From JAGRKR01 sp041397725 (GTDB lineage Bacteria > Pseudomonadota > Alphaproteobacteria > Rhizobiales > Hyphomicrobiaceae): a stretch of DNA of 64,000 bases. This document shows, in pieces, positions 54,290-62,949 of the stretch. Location of the stretch: contig JAWKVZ010000002.1 of NCBI GenBank assembly GCA_041397725.1, positions 310,001 to 374,000 on the forward strand. The letters are read 5' to 3'. The notes below the pieces were generated by a model that did not search any database, was not told the origin of the DNA, and saw nothing but the letters and a program-made list of their open reading frames with translations. Both the position numbers and the translations under genes were made by a program. Position 1 is the stretch's first letter. Every line of letters begins with the position of its first letter.

Positions 54290-55087
54290 ATGATCCGCTC
54301 GATCCTCTTCGCCATCGCCTTCTATATCGCCACGGCGCTCTTTCTGCTGCTCGGCAGCCCCCTCCTGCTGGGACCGCGGCGCTGGGCCATGATGGGACTG
54401 AAGGCGCATGCGATCGCCTGCTGCTGGCTGCTGAGGCTCATCGTCGGCACGCGCCTCGAGGTGCGCGGACGCGAGAATCTGCCCGATGGTGCGGTGCTCG
54501 TCGCCGCCAAGCACCAGTCGGCCTGGGACACCTTCGGCCTCGTGCCGCTGTTCCGCGATCCAGCGCTCGTCATGAAGGCGGAGCTGTTCAGGATCCCGCT
54601 CTACGGCTGGTTCTCACGCAAGTTCGGCATGGTCGAGGTGCGCCGCGACAAGCGCTCGGCGGCCATGCGCCAACTGCTGGTGGACACCAAGGATCGCGCC
54701 GAGGCGGGCCGTGAGATCGTGATTTTTCCCGAGGGCACGCGCACGGCGCCGGGCGCGGAGCCCGACTTCAAGCCGGGACTGGTGCTGCTCTACGAGGGGC
54801 TCGGGCTGCCCTGCGTGCCCATGGCGATCAATTCGGGCATGTTCTGGCCCCGGCGCGTGTGGCGGCGCTATCCCGGCACGATCGTGGTGGAGTTTCTGCC
54901 GGCGATCCCGCCAGGCGTGCCGCGCAAGGTTTTCAAGGCGCAGGTGGAAGGCGCGATCGAGCGCGCGACGAGCCGGCTCGTGCTCGAGGCCCGCGCCAAG
55001 GCGGCGTCGCCCGGATCTGTCGCGCCGCTTTCCGCCGAGGCTCTTGCACGCCTCGAGGCCACTGCGGGCGCGGTCGTCAAACGTTGA
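54290..55087 (+). CDS. plsC: 1-acyl-sn-glycerol-3-phosphate acyltransferase
   Basis: The 265-residue enzyme acylates lysophosphatidic acid to phosphatidic acid. The HxxxxD catalytic motif is KHQSAWDTF near 72, and the substrate motif is FPEGTRTAPGAEPDFKPG near 146. An N-terminal membrane anchor (about 3-25) precedes it. ATG 54290 starts 17 bases after the ydcF-like gene. It is probably the last gene of the ftsEX run. Confidence 0.93.
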   Translation: MIRSILFAIAFYIATALFLLLGSPLLLGPRRWAMMGLKAHAIACCWLLRLIVGTRLEVRGRENLPDGAVLVAAKHQSAWDTFGLVPLFRDPALVMKAELFRIPLYGWFSRKFGMVEVRRDKRSAAMRQLLVDTKDRAEAGREIVIFPEGTRTAPGAEPDFKPGLVLLYEGLGLPCVPMAINSGMFWPRRVWRRYPGTIVVEFLPAIPPGVPRKVFKAQVEGAIERATSRLVLEARAKAASPGSVAPLSAEALARLEATAGAVVKR

Positions 55088-55096
55088 TCAAGATGA

Positions 55097-55111
55097 GTAC
55101 AAAATAAGAAC
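55097..55111. promoter_or_regulatory. possible LexA (SOS) box, one mismatch
   Basis: GTAC-AAAATAA-GAAC fits the alphaproteobacterial LexA operator GAAC-N7-GAAC (reverse GTTC-N7-GTTC) with one mismatch. A further GACC follows at the same N7 spacing (55119-55122) inside the -35 element. It lies 70-84 bases upstream of the ribonucleotide reductase start. Confidence 0.45.
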
Positions 55112-55116
55112 ATTTC

Positions 55117-55145
55117 TTGACCCGAGCGGGTATCGCCCCTATCCT
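55117..55145 (+). promoter_or_regulatory. sigma-70-type promoter of the ribonucleotide reductase gene
   Basis: TTGACC (55117-55122) and TATCCT (55140-55145) are separated by 17 bases. Transcription would start near 55152, leaving about 29 bases before ATG 55181. This supports that start over ATG 55160. Confidence 0.5.
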
Positions 55146-55180
55146 CGTCCCTGTCACGCATGGGTGAGTTTGGAAGGGCA

Positions 55181-57556
55181 ATGTCACTCGGGCTACAGGT
55201 CGCCAGCCCCGTCTCGGAGCGCATCTGGAACGAGAAGTATCGCCATCGCGCCGCCGATGGAACGCCTCTCGACCAGACGATCGACGACACCTGGGCACGC
55301 GTCGCCAAGGCGGCCGCCAAGGCGGAGCCGCCGCGCCAGCGCCGGCACTGGGAGGCGCGCTTCTTCGAGGCCATGCAGGGGTTCGGCTTCCTGCCGGCCG
55401 GGCGCATTCTCGCGGGCTCCGGCACCGGGCGCCGCGTCACACTGTTCAACTGCTTCGTCATGGGCCGGGTCGACGACGACCTCGGTGCGATCTTCGACAG
55501 CGTCAAGGAAGCCGCCCTCACCATGCAGCAGGGCGGGGGCATCGGCCAGGACTTCTCGACCTTGCGGCCCCAGGGAGCGCTGGTCCGCAGCATCGGGGCC
55601 GACGCCTCCGGGCCGGTCAGCTTCATGCACGTGTGGGACGCCATGTGCCGGACCATCATGTCGGCCGGCGCGCGGCGCGGCGCCATGATGGCGACGCTCG
55701 CCTGCGATCATCCGGACATCGAGGCGTTTCTCGCGGCCAAGTCCGAGCCGGGACGCCTCACCATGTTCAATCTCTCCGTGCTGGTCACGAACGCCTTCGT
55801 GACGGCAGTGCGCGAGGACGCGGACTGGGATCTCACGTTCGCCGGCAAGGTCTATCGCACGGTGCGCGCACGCGACCTCTGGCAGAAGATCATGCAGGCG
55901 ACCTACGCGTACGCGGAGCCCGGCGTCATCTTCATCGATCGCGTGAACGCGGCCAACAACCTCGCCTATTGCGAGGCGATCCGCGCCACCAATCCCTGCG
56001 GCGAGCAACCGCTGCCGCCCTATGGGGCGTGCCTGCTCGGCTCGATCAATCTCGCGAGCCTCGTACGCCATCCCTTCACCGCGAAGGCCAGCCTTGACGA
56101 GGCGCGCCTCGACGCGCTCGTCGCCGTGGCGGTGCGCTTCCTCGACGACGTCGTCGACGTATCCGGCTATCCCCTGCCGGCGCAGCGCCGGGAGGCCCGC
56201 CAGAAGCGTCGTCTCGGCCTCGGCCTCACAGGCCTTGCCGATGCGCTGATCATGCTCGGCCTCAGATACGACAGCGCCGCCGGCACGTCGGCCGCCGCCG
56301 GATGGATGCGGCGCATCAAGCAGGCGGCCTACGCGGCGAGCGTCGAACTCGCAGCCGAGAAGGGCAGCTTTCCACTCTACGACGAGGCGGCGTTCCTGGG
56401 TGCGCCCGGCGTCGGCGCGCTACCAGCCGGCATCAGGCGCGATGTCGCCCGTCACGGCATCCGCAACGGGCTGCTCACGTCGATCGCACCGACCGGCACC
56501 ATCTCGCTGCTCGCCGGCAACGTCTCGAGCGGCATCGAGCCCGTATTCGATTTCAACTACGAGCGCCGCCTGCTGGCCGCCGACGGCTCATCGCACACCG
56601 AGACGGTCGCGGACTTCGCTTATGCGCTCTATCGCGCCCAGCATGGCGGCGCTGCCGGCTTGCCGGATGCGTTCGTCACTGCCGGCCGCATCGCGCCAGA
56701 GGCGCACCTCGACATGATGGCGGCGCTGCAGCCGCACGTCGACAGCGCCATCTCGAAGACGATCAACTGCCCCGAGGACATGGAGTTCGCAGCATTCGAG
56801 AAGCTCTATATCGAAGCCTTCGATCGTGGGCTCAAGGGCTGCACGACGTTCCGCCCCAATGCGGTCACCGGCGCCGTGCTGACGCAGTCCGCCGAGCCGG
56901 CGGCCCAGGCGTCCCCTGCCGACGGGGCGATGCCGCGCGCGCGACAGGCGCTCGTCGAGGCGGGGCCCATCGCGCGCCAGCCGGTGCTCTCCGGCTTCAC
57001 CTACAAGCTGCGCTGGCCGGACTCCGAGCACGCGCTCTACGTCACCATCAACGATATCGAACACGACGGACGGCGCCGCCCCTTCGAGATCTTCATCAAC
57101 TCCAAGAACCTCGAGCATTACGCCTGGACGGTGGCGTTGACGCGCATGATCTCCGCCGTGTTCCGCCGGGGCGGCGATGTCTCCTTCGTGGTCGAGGAGC
57201 TCAAGGCCGTCTTCGATCCTCGCGGCGGTCACTGGCTCGGCGGGCGCTATGTGCCAAGCCTGCTGGCGGCCATCGGCGAGATCGTCGAGCGCCACATGCG
57301 CCGCACGGGCTTCCTGGACGGCGAGGCGCTGCCCATGCGGGCGGACGCGGGCGCGTCGGCGGTTGTGGACAGGCTCGAGGTCGAGGTCAGCGAGCCGATG
57401 CCAGGCGCGGGGCCGCTCAGAGAGCCGACACGCCATCCGCCGGCTGCGAGCGGGCATCGCGTCAGGGGCGCGTGTCCCCGCTGTGCCTCGCAGGACCTGA
57501 TCCACGTCGAGGGCTGTCTCGTCTGCCGGACGTGCGGGTTCTCCCGTTGCCAGTAG
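55181..57556 (+). CDS. adenosylcobalamin-dependent (class II) ribonucleotide reductase
   Basis: The 791-residue enzyme reduces ribonucleotides using adenosylcobalamin, so it works with or without oxygen. The family motifs are RVTLFNCFVMG near 88, the radical-site ATNPCGEQPLPPYGACLLGS near 275 and LTSIAPTGTISLLAGNVSSG near 435. Near 550 is GLKGCTTFRPN. A C-terminal zinc-ribbon-like Cys tail (CPRCASQDLIHVEGCLVCRTCG) acts in re-reduction. ATG 55181 has GGAAGG just upstream; ATG 55160 is possible. It is monocistronic, with a possible LexA box and a promoter upstream. Confidence 0.92.
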   Translation: MSLGLQVASPVSERIWNEKYRHRAADGTPLDQTIDDTWARVAKAAAKAEPPRQRRHWEARFFEAMQGFGFLPAGRILAGSGTGRRVTLFNCFVMGRVDDDLGAIFDSVKEAALTMQQGGGIGQDFSTLRPQGALVRSIGADASGPVSFMHVWDAMCRTIMSAGARRGAMMATLACDHPDIEAFLAAKSEPGRLTMFNLSVLVTNAFVTAVREDADWDLTFAGKVYRTVRARDLWQKIMQATYAYAEPGVIFIDRVNAANNLAYCEAIRATNPCGEQPLPPYGACLLGSINLASLVRHPFTAKASLDEARLDALVAVAVRFLDDVVDVSGYPLPAQRREARQKRRLGLGLTGLADALIMLGLRYDSAAGTSAAAGWMRRIKQAAYAASVELAAEKGSFPLYDEAAFLGAPGVGALPAGIRRDVARHGIRNGLLTSIAPTGTISLLAGNVSSGIEPVFDFNYERRLLAADGSSHTETVADFAYALYRAQHGGAAGLPDAFVTAGRIAPEAHLDMMAALQPHVDSAISKTINCPEDMEFAAFEKLYIEAFDRGLKGCTTFRPNAVTGAVLTQSAEPAAQASPADGAMPRARQALVEAGPIARQPVLSGFTYKLRWPDSEHALYVTINDIEHDGRRRPFEIFINSKNLEHYAWTVALTRMISAVFRRGGDVSFVVEELKAVFDPRGGHWLGGRYVPSLLAAIGEIVERHMRRTGFLDGEALPMRADAGASAVVDRLEVEVSEPMPGAGPLREPTRHPPAASGHRVRGACPRCASQDLIHVEGCLVCRTCGFSRCQ

Positions 57557-57574
57557 GCGCGAGCAGGCTGCCGC

Positions 57575-58077
57575 TCAAGTGCCGCCGCCCGCCCGGAGCG
57601 CCTTGACGGCGGCACGTGCGAGCTCGTCGGCGCGCTCGTTCTCCTCGTGGCCTGCATGCCCCTTGAGCCAGTGCCACTCGACCTGATGAGGCGCGCGCGC
57701 CTCCTCGAGGCGCTGCCACAGATCGACATTCTTGACGGGCTTCTTGTCGGCGGTGCGCCAACCGTTGCGCTTCCAGCCCGCGATCCACGCCGTGATGCCG
57801 TTGCGCAGATAGGCCGAGTCCGTGAAGAGATCGACCGGGCACGGCCGCTTGAGCGTCTCGAGCGCGGCGATGGCGGCCATCAGCTCCATGCGGTTGTTGG
57901 TCGTCTCGGGCTCCGCCCCGAGATCTCCTTGCGGTGCCCGCCGTAGAGCAGCACGGCCCCCCAGCCGCCAGGTCCCGGATTGCCCGAGCAGGCCCCGTCC
58001 GTGAAGATCGTCACGCGCGCGTCCTGCCCGGACTCGGCCCCGCCGGCGGCCGCTTTGCGCTTGCCTGCAGCCGCCAT
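57575..58077 (-). pseudogene. rnhA: ribonuclease HI, frameshifted in this sequence
   Basis: The start at 58077 gives MAAAGKRKAAAGG followed by VTIFTDGACSGNPGPGGWGAVLLYGGHRKEISG. At the CCCC run near 57916-57919 (plus strand) the frame shifts by one base. It then resumes as EPETTNNRMELMAAIAALETLKRP to the normal end. Catalytic residues Asp (TDGACSGN), Glu (RMELMA), Asp (FTDSAY) and Asp (ENERADELA) are all present across the two frames. The gene is otherwise perfect, so the shift is probably a base-calling error. RNase HI removes RNA from RNA-DNA hybrids. Its start overlaps the thrB stop by one base. Confidence 0.85.
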
Positions 58078-59060
58078 CAGCGCGCCTCTCCAGGCGTCGG
58101 CACGAAGCCATATTCGGAAATTGCGCGCACGCTCTGGTGAAAGCGCAGCCGGCGCTCGTACTCGAGGGGGTCCTTGCGGCGCACGAGGGCGTTGCTCTCG
58201 GTGTGCAGCCAGTCGTGGGCGCGGGTCAGCAGAAAGCGCAGCGCTGCACCGCGGGCGAGCGTCGGCAAGGCGGCGGCCTCGGCCGGTGCCAGCGGCCGGC
58301 GTGCGTGATAGCCCTTGAGCAAGGCCCGGCCCTTGGTGATGTTGAAGGAATGATCGGCCTCGAAACACCAGGCATTGAGGCAGACGGCGATGTCGTAGGC
58401 CAGGATGTCGGTGCAGGCGAAATAGAAGTCGATCAGGCCGGACAGCTTGTTGCCCAGGAAGAACACGTTGTCGGGGAACAGATCGCCGTGGATCACGCCG
58501 ACCTCGAGCCCGGATGGCCAGGCGGCCTCGAGGGCGGCCAGCTCGTCGCAGATGAGGCGGTGGAGGCCCGGATGGATCGCGTCCGCCTGGGCGCTGAAGC
58601 GAGCGAACAGAGGGCGCCAGCCCGCCGGTCCGAGCGCGTTCTCCCGGCTCGCCGCGAACGTCTTGCCGACGATGTGCAGCCGCGCCAGCGCATCGCCGAC
58701 GGCCTCGCAGTGGCTGGGTGCGGGGCGGTGCACGGAAACGCCGTCGAGAAACGTCACCATGGCGGCGGGGCGGCCGGCGAGGTGGCCGAGCACGGCGCCC
58801 GACTTGTCGTGCACCGGCGTCGGGCAGGTGATGCCACCGGTGGCGAGATGCTCCATCAACCCGAGGAAAAACGGCAGGTCACGGGCCTCGACCCGCTTCT
58901 CGTAGAGCGTGAGGATGAAGGGGCCAACGGTGGTCTGAACGAGGTAGTTGGTATTTTCGACACCTTCGGCGATGCCCTTGTAGGAGAGCAGAGCGCCCAG
59001 CCCGTAGCGCTCCACGAAGCCGGCCAGCTCGTCGTCCGAGACTTCGGTATAGACGGCCAT
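58077..59060 (-). CDS. thrB: homoserine kinase, ThrB type II (APH-like)
   Basis: The 327-residue kinase phosphorylates homoserine in threonine synthesis. It has the aminoglycoside-phosphotransferase fold used by alphaproteobacterial ThrB: AVYTEVSDDELAGFVERYGLG start, GVENTNYLV near 33, catalytic VIHGDLFPDNVFF near 195 and metal-binding LIDFYFACTD near 215. It lies between ispH and rnhA, with a 15-base gap and a one-base overlap, forming the rhizobial ispH-thrB-rnhA operon. Confidence 0.95.
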   Translation of the reverse strand: MAVYTEVSDDELAGFVERYGLGALLSYKGIAEGVENTNYLVQTTVGPFILTLYEKRVEARDLPFFLGLMEHLATGGITCPTPVHDKSGAVLGHLAGRPAAMVTFLDGVSVHRPAPSHCEAVGDALARLHIVGKTFAASRENALGPAGWRPLFARFSAQADAIHPGLHRLICDELAALEAAWPSGLEVGVIHGDLFPDNVFFLGNKLSGLIDFYFACTDILAYDIAVCLNAWCFEADHSFNITKGRALLKGYHARRPLAPAEAAALPTLARGAALRFLLTRAHDWLHTESNALVRRKDPLEYERRLRFHQSVRAISEYGFVPTPGEAR

Positions 59061-59075
59061 GGCTCGCCTCCTGCC

Positions 59076-60044
59076 CTACTGCGCAGCAGGCTCGCGCAGG
59101 GCGCGCGGCAGATTGAAGACGACGTCCTCCTCGGCCGTCGAGACCTGCTCCAGCGTCACCCGGTAGCGCGCACGGAAGGCGGCGACCATCTCGTCGACGA
59201 GCAGCTCCGGCGCGGAGGCGCCGGCCGTGATGCCGAGTGTGCGCATGCCGCCGAAGCGCTCCCAGGGGATCTCGCTTGCGCGCTGCACGAGCATCGCCTG
59301 CGGACAACCGGCGCGCGTGGCGACCTCGACGAGGCGCTTCGAATTGGAGCTGTTCGGCGAACCGACGACGATCAGGCGGTCGACCTTGCCGGCGATCGCC
59401 TTGACGGCCGCCTGCCGGTTGGTGGTGGCGTAGCAGATGTCCTCCTTGTGAGGGGCGACGATGTGCGGGAACCGGCTGCGCAGAATAGCTACGATTTCCG
59501 CTGTGTCGTCCACCGAAAGGGTCGTCTGCGTGATGTAGGCGAGGCGCGCGGGGTCGCCCGGCATCAGGCGACGCGCATCTTCGGCAGTCTCGATCAGCGT
59601 CACCGCGCCGTCCGGGAGCTGGCCCATCGTGCCGATCACCTCCGGATGGCCCGCGTGGCCGATCAGCAGGATCTCCAGGCCACGGGCGGCGAGTCGTTCG
59701 GCCTCGACATGCACCTTGGAAACCAGGGGGCAGGTGGCGTCGATATAGAAAAGGCGGCGCGTCTCGGCGGCGGCGGGCACGGACTTGGGCACGCCATGTG
59801 CCGAAAAGATCACAGGCGCGTCGGTTTCGGGGATCTCGTCGAGCTCTTCCACAAAAACGGCGCCCTTCGCCCTGAGGGTCTCGACGACGAAACGATTGTG
59901 GACGATCTCGTGGCGGACGTAGACAGGAGCGCCATACTTGGCGATTGCTCCTTCCACGATCTGTATGGCGCGGTCCACGCCGGCACAGAACCCGCGCGGA
60001 GCCGCGAGGTAGATCGTCAGGGGAGCCAGCTCGCTCGCGGACAT
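59076..60044 (-). CDS. ispH: 4-hydroxy-3-methylbut-2-enyl diphosphate reductase
   Basis: The 322-residue [4Fe-4S] enzyme makes isopentenyl and dimethylallyl diphosphate in the last step of the non-mevalonate pathway. Cluster cysteines are Cys20 (PRGFCAGV), Cys105 (DATCPLV) and Cys204 (EDICYATTNRQ). HEIVHN and SPNSSNSKRL substrate motifs are present. ATG 60044 is chosen over an in-frame start 66 bases upstream from family length. It is the first gene of the ispH-thrB-rnhA operon. Confidence 0.96.
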   Translation of the reverse strand: MSASELAPLTIYLAAPRGFCAGVDRAIQIVEGAIAKYGAPVYVRHEIVHNRFVVETLRAKGAVFVEELDEIPETDAPVIFSAHGVPKSVPAAAETRRLFYIDATCPLVSKVHVEAERLAARGLEILLIGHAGHPEVIGTMGQLPDGAVTLIETAEDARRLMPGDPARLAYITQTTLSVDDTAEIVAILRSRFPHIVAPHKEDICYATTNRQAAVKAIAGKVDRLIVVGSPNSSNSKRLVEVATRAGCPQAMLVQRASEIPWERFGGMRTLGITAGASAPELLVDEMVAAFRARYRVTLEQVSTAEEDVVFNLPRALREPAAQ

Positions 60045-60309
60045 GCCCGTCTCTCGTTGCTGAAAGAGTTTCTCTGGGGGTTCAATGTCATGCAATTCGG
60101 GGCTTGCCAAGGGCCGAGGCGGCCAAGCGCGGCCACAATCGGCAGGTACAGCGAGTCCCGAAGCGGCAAATCGGCACGGTTTGCCGGGAGGGTTGCCCGG
60201 TGCTAGGATTGAGTCCCAGAGGCAACATCATAATAACGCCTTGGCCAGATGGAGCGCGGTGTTCGGGGGTATGGCTCCGCGTTTCGGCCACAGAAGAAGC
60301 AGGGACGCT

Positions 60310-60975
60310 GTGAAGCAAACAGGGATTAGCCTGCGTGTCACGGGCAGCCGTCTGCTCGTGCGTGCCGCCGCCGTGGTTTGCGTGGCGGTCGGTGTCACCG
60401 GATGCGGCATGTCCTCGCTGACGTCGGGGCTCGGGTCGGGCATCTGGGGCGGCAAGTCGCAGCAGGAGACGCCGGTTCGCTCCGTCACGGAGGATGGCCT
60501 GCTCTCCGCCGCGAAAGCGGACACCACCACGATCAGCGGCCCTGGCGCCGTGCAGGTGGCGCACGCCTGTCCGCGCTTCGACGTCTGGCCGCGGGACAAT
60601 ACGCTCACCGTCTACGAATCGGGTCGCGCCGGCGACGGCTTGGCGATCGTGCATCGTGGCGAGATCACAAAAACGGCGCGGGAATGCCGCATCGAGCCCG
60701 GCCGCATCACCGTGAAATACGGCTTCTCGGGCCGCGTGCTGCTCGGTCCTCGCGGCACGTCCGGCGTGGTCAAGCTGCCGCTCAAGGTGTTCCTGACGGA
60801 TGCCAAGCGTGAGAAGGTGCAGTCTGACAAGCTCACCGTCGACGTGCAGGTCGCCCTCGAGAAGCCCATCGGCTATTTCTCTGCCGTGCGCACGATCACC
60901 TTCACGATCCCCGAAGGCGCGCGCCCGGCCGACTATCAGATCTTCGTCGGGTTCGAGCGGGCGGGCGCGGGCTGA
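60310..60975 (+). CDS. hypothetical outer-membrane or periplasmic lipoprotein
   Basis: A 221-residue predicted lipoprotein: a basic start, a hydrophobic stretch (LLVRAAAVVCVAVGV) and lipobox VTGC with Cys32. The mature part is beta-rich (FDVWPRDNTLTVYESG, GRITVKYGFSGRVLLGPRGTSG, TFTIPEGARPADYQIFVGFE) with two further Cys. No named family recognised; similar proteins are common in Rhizobiales. The GTG start has AGGGA 6 bases upstream. It is divergent from ispH. Confidence 0.78.
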   Translation: MKQTGISLRVTGSRLLVRAAAVVCVAVGVTGCGMSSLTSGLGSGIWGGKSQQETPVRSVTEDGLLSAAKADTTTISGPGAVQVAHACPRFDVWPRDNTLTVYESGRAGDGLAIVHRGEITKTARECRIEPGRITVKYGFSGRVLLGPRGTSGVVKLPLKVFLTDAKREKVQSDKLTVDVQVALEKPIGYFSAVRTITFTIPEGARPADYQIFVGFERAGAG

Positions 60976-61047
60976 GCGAACGCTGGTCCGTGGCGGCCCC
61001 GACAGCGCCCGTCATCGCCCTTCGTCGACACGTCCCGCACCACTCCA

Positions 61048-61075
61048 TTGACGGAGACTTCAGGACAGCTATCAT
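61048..61075 (+). promoter_or_regulatory. putative promoter of the gcv operon
   Basis: TTGACG (61048-61053), a 16-base spacer and TATCAT (61070-61075) lie 43 bases before the glycine riboswitch. A small hairpin GTGGGC/GCCCAC (61081-61097) comes between them. Confidence 0.4.
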
Positions 61076-61118
61076 TGTTCGTGGGCTTAGTGCCCACCAT
61101 GACTCTGGCCAGTCGAGG

Positions 61119-61336
61119 CCTGCGGAAGAGACCGTCCATCACCGACGCTTCTGGTGACGGGCGGCGCCGAAGGAGCAACCGCCCCGGAACCTCTCAGGCA
61201 AAAGGACCGCAGGAAGATGGCACTCTGGAAAGCAGCTGCGGCATAGATCTGCCGTACTCACCGAAGGGGATAAGCGCGGACGCGGCCGGGTAACGGCGGT
61301 TCCCGTGCCAAAACTCTCAGGTTCCGTGACAGAGGG
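61119..61336 (+). promoter_or_regulatory. tandem glycine riboswitch
   Basis: Two glycine aptamers lie in series before gcvT. Aptamer 1 is closed by CCTGCGG (61119-61125) and CCGCAGG (61207-61213). Its conserved core is CGCCGAAGGAGCAACCGCCC, followed by AACCTCTCAGGCAAAAGGACC. Aptamer 2 is closed by CTCTG (61223-61227) and CAGAG (61330-61334), with CACCGAAGGGG, GTAACGGCGG and AACTCTCAGGTTCCGTGACAG. Such elements turn on glycine cleavage when glycine is abundant. Only 56 bases separate the element from the gcvT start, which favours control of translation or early termination. Confidence 0.95.
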
Positions 61337-61392
61337 GGCTCGAGCACGTGCGATCGTCGCGCGTGCGCCCGAGCGCAGTGGAACCTCGACGG

Positions 61393-62547
61393 ATGAGTGC
61401 CAATACCCCTTCTGACGTGCCGTTGCGGCGTACGCCGCTGCATGATCTCCACATCAGTCTCGGCGGCAAGATGGTGCCGTTCGCCGGCTACGAGATGCCT
61501 GTCCAGTATCCGCTGGGGGTGCTCAAGGAGCATCTGTGGACCCGCGAGAAGGCGGGTCTTTTCGACGTCAGCCACATGGGGCAGGCGGATCTGGTGGCCG
61601 GTGACGGGCGTCATGAGACGGTCGCGCGGGCGCTCGAAGCGCTCGTGCCGGCCGACATCCTGGGACTCGGTCTCGGGCGGCAACGCTATACCCAGCTTCT
61701 CGGCGCGGACGGCGGCATCCTCGACGATCTCATGGTCACCCGCTCGCTCTCCGCGCAGAACGACGGCACGCTCCTGCTCGTCGTCAACGCCGCCTGCAAG
61801 GAGGCGGACTACGACCACATCGCCCGTCATCTGCCGGCCGGCGTGACGCTGAAGCCGCGTCCCGAGCGCGCCCTGTTGGCGCTCCAGGGGCCGCTCGCGC
61901 ACGACGTCATGGCCGGGCTGTCGCCGGCCGCCGCCGCCTTCGCCTTCATGCAGGCGGGGAGCGTCGACGTCGGCGGCTTCGCATGCCATGTCAGCCGCTC
62001 CGGCTATACGGGCGAGGATGGCTTCGAGATTTCAGTTGCCGCCGACAAGTCTGCCGACCTTGCCCGCGTCCTGCTCGCCGACGAGCGGGTGGCGCCGATC
62101 GGCCTTGGCGCGCGCGACTCGCTCAGGCTCGAGGCCGGCCTCTGCCTCTACGGCCACGACATCGACACCACGACCTCGCCCATCGAGGCGGCGCTGACGT
62201 GGTCCATTCAGAAGCGCCGCCGCGTCGAAGGCGGTTTTCCCGGTGCGACCCGCATCCAGCGCGAGCTCGCGGACGGTCCGAGCCGGCAGCGTGTCGGCAT
62301 CGTCCCCGAGGGGCGTGCGCCGGCGCGCGAGGGCACCGAGATCCGCGCAGGCGACGGGACGCCGATCGGCGTCGTCACCTCGGGCGGCTTCGGTCCGACC
62401 GTCAACGGTCCCATTGCCATGGGCTATGTGGCGCGCGGGCACGAGACGCCCGGCACGCCTGTGCAACTCGTGGTGCGCGGCAAGGCCCTGCCGGGTCGTG
62501 TCGCGGTGCTGCCCTTCGCTCCCCATCGCTATCGCCGCAAGTCCTGA
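61393..62547 (+). CDS. gcvT: glycine cleavage system T protein (aminomethyltransferase)
   Basis: The 384-residue enzyme releases ammonia from the lipoyl-bound aminomethyl group and forms 5,10-methylene-tetrahydrofolate. Conserved parts are TPLHDLHISLGGKMVPFAGYEMPVQY near 15, GLFDVSHMGQ near 57, SRSGYTGEDGFEIS near 200 and GARDSLRLEAGLCLYGHDID near 238. ATG 61393 is preferred over an in-frame start 45 bases upstream. It is the first gene of gcvT-gcvH-gcvPA, behind the riboswitch. Confidence 0.95.
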   Translation: MSANTPSDVPLRRTPLHDLHISLGGKMVPFAGYEMPVQYPLGVLKEHLWTREKAGLFDVSHMGQADLVAGDGRHETVARALEALVPADILGLGLGRQRYTQLLGADGGILDDLMVTRSLSAQNDGTLLLVVNAACKEADYDHIARHLPAGVTLKPRPERALLALQGPLAHDVMAGLSPAAAAFAFMQAGSVDVGGFACHVSRSGYTGEDGFEISVAADKSADLARVLLADERVAPIGLGARDSLRLEAGLCLYGHDIDTTTSPIEAALTWSIQKRRRVEGGFPGATRIQRELADGPSRQRVGIVPEGRAPAREGTEIRAGDGTPIGVVTSGGFGPTVNGPIAMGYVARGHETPGTPVQLVVRGKALPGRVAVLPFAPHRYRRKS

Positions 62548-62568
62548 AGACACACGCCCGGGAGGCTC

Positions 62569-62949
62569 ATGATGACAGACGTCAGATACTCGAAGGATCA
62601 CGAGTGGATCCGCATCGATGGTGACATCGGCACCGTCGGCATCACCAATCATGCCCAGGAGCAACTCGGCGACGTGGTGTTCGTGGAGGTGCCGGAGGTC
62701 GGCAAGACCTTCGCCAAGGGCGACGAGGCGGCCGTGGTCGAATCCGTCAAGGCGGCCTCGGAGGTCTATGCGCCAGTTTCCGGAGAGGTCGTGGAGTCGA
62801 ACGCCGCGCTGGCCGAGACGCCGGCGCTCGTCAACGAGGATGCCGAGAGCGGTGCCTGGTTCTTCAAGCTGCGCCTGAAGGACAAGGCGGAGCTCGACGG
62901 TCTGCTCGACAAGGCCGGCTATGACAAGTTGGTCGCGGAGAGCCACTGA
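62569..62949 (+). CDS. gcvH: glycine cleavage system H protein
   Basis: The 126-residue lipoyl carrier shuttles the aminomethyl group between P and T proteins. The lipoylated Lys61 is in VVESVKAASEVYAPVSGEV, and the family start YSKDHEWIRIDGD and GITNHAQEQLGDVVFVELP-like segment are present. Two ATGs in tandem follow GGGAGG; the second (62572) has the better spacing. The stop overlaps the gcvPA start by one base. Confidence 0.96.
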   Translation: MMTDVRYSKDHEWIRIDGDIGTVGITNHAQEQLGDVVFVEVPEVGKTFAKGDEAAVVESVKAASEVYAPVSGEVVESNAALAETPALVNEDAESGAWFFKLRLKDKAELDGLLDKAGYDKLVAESH

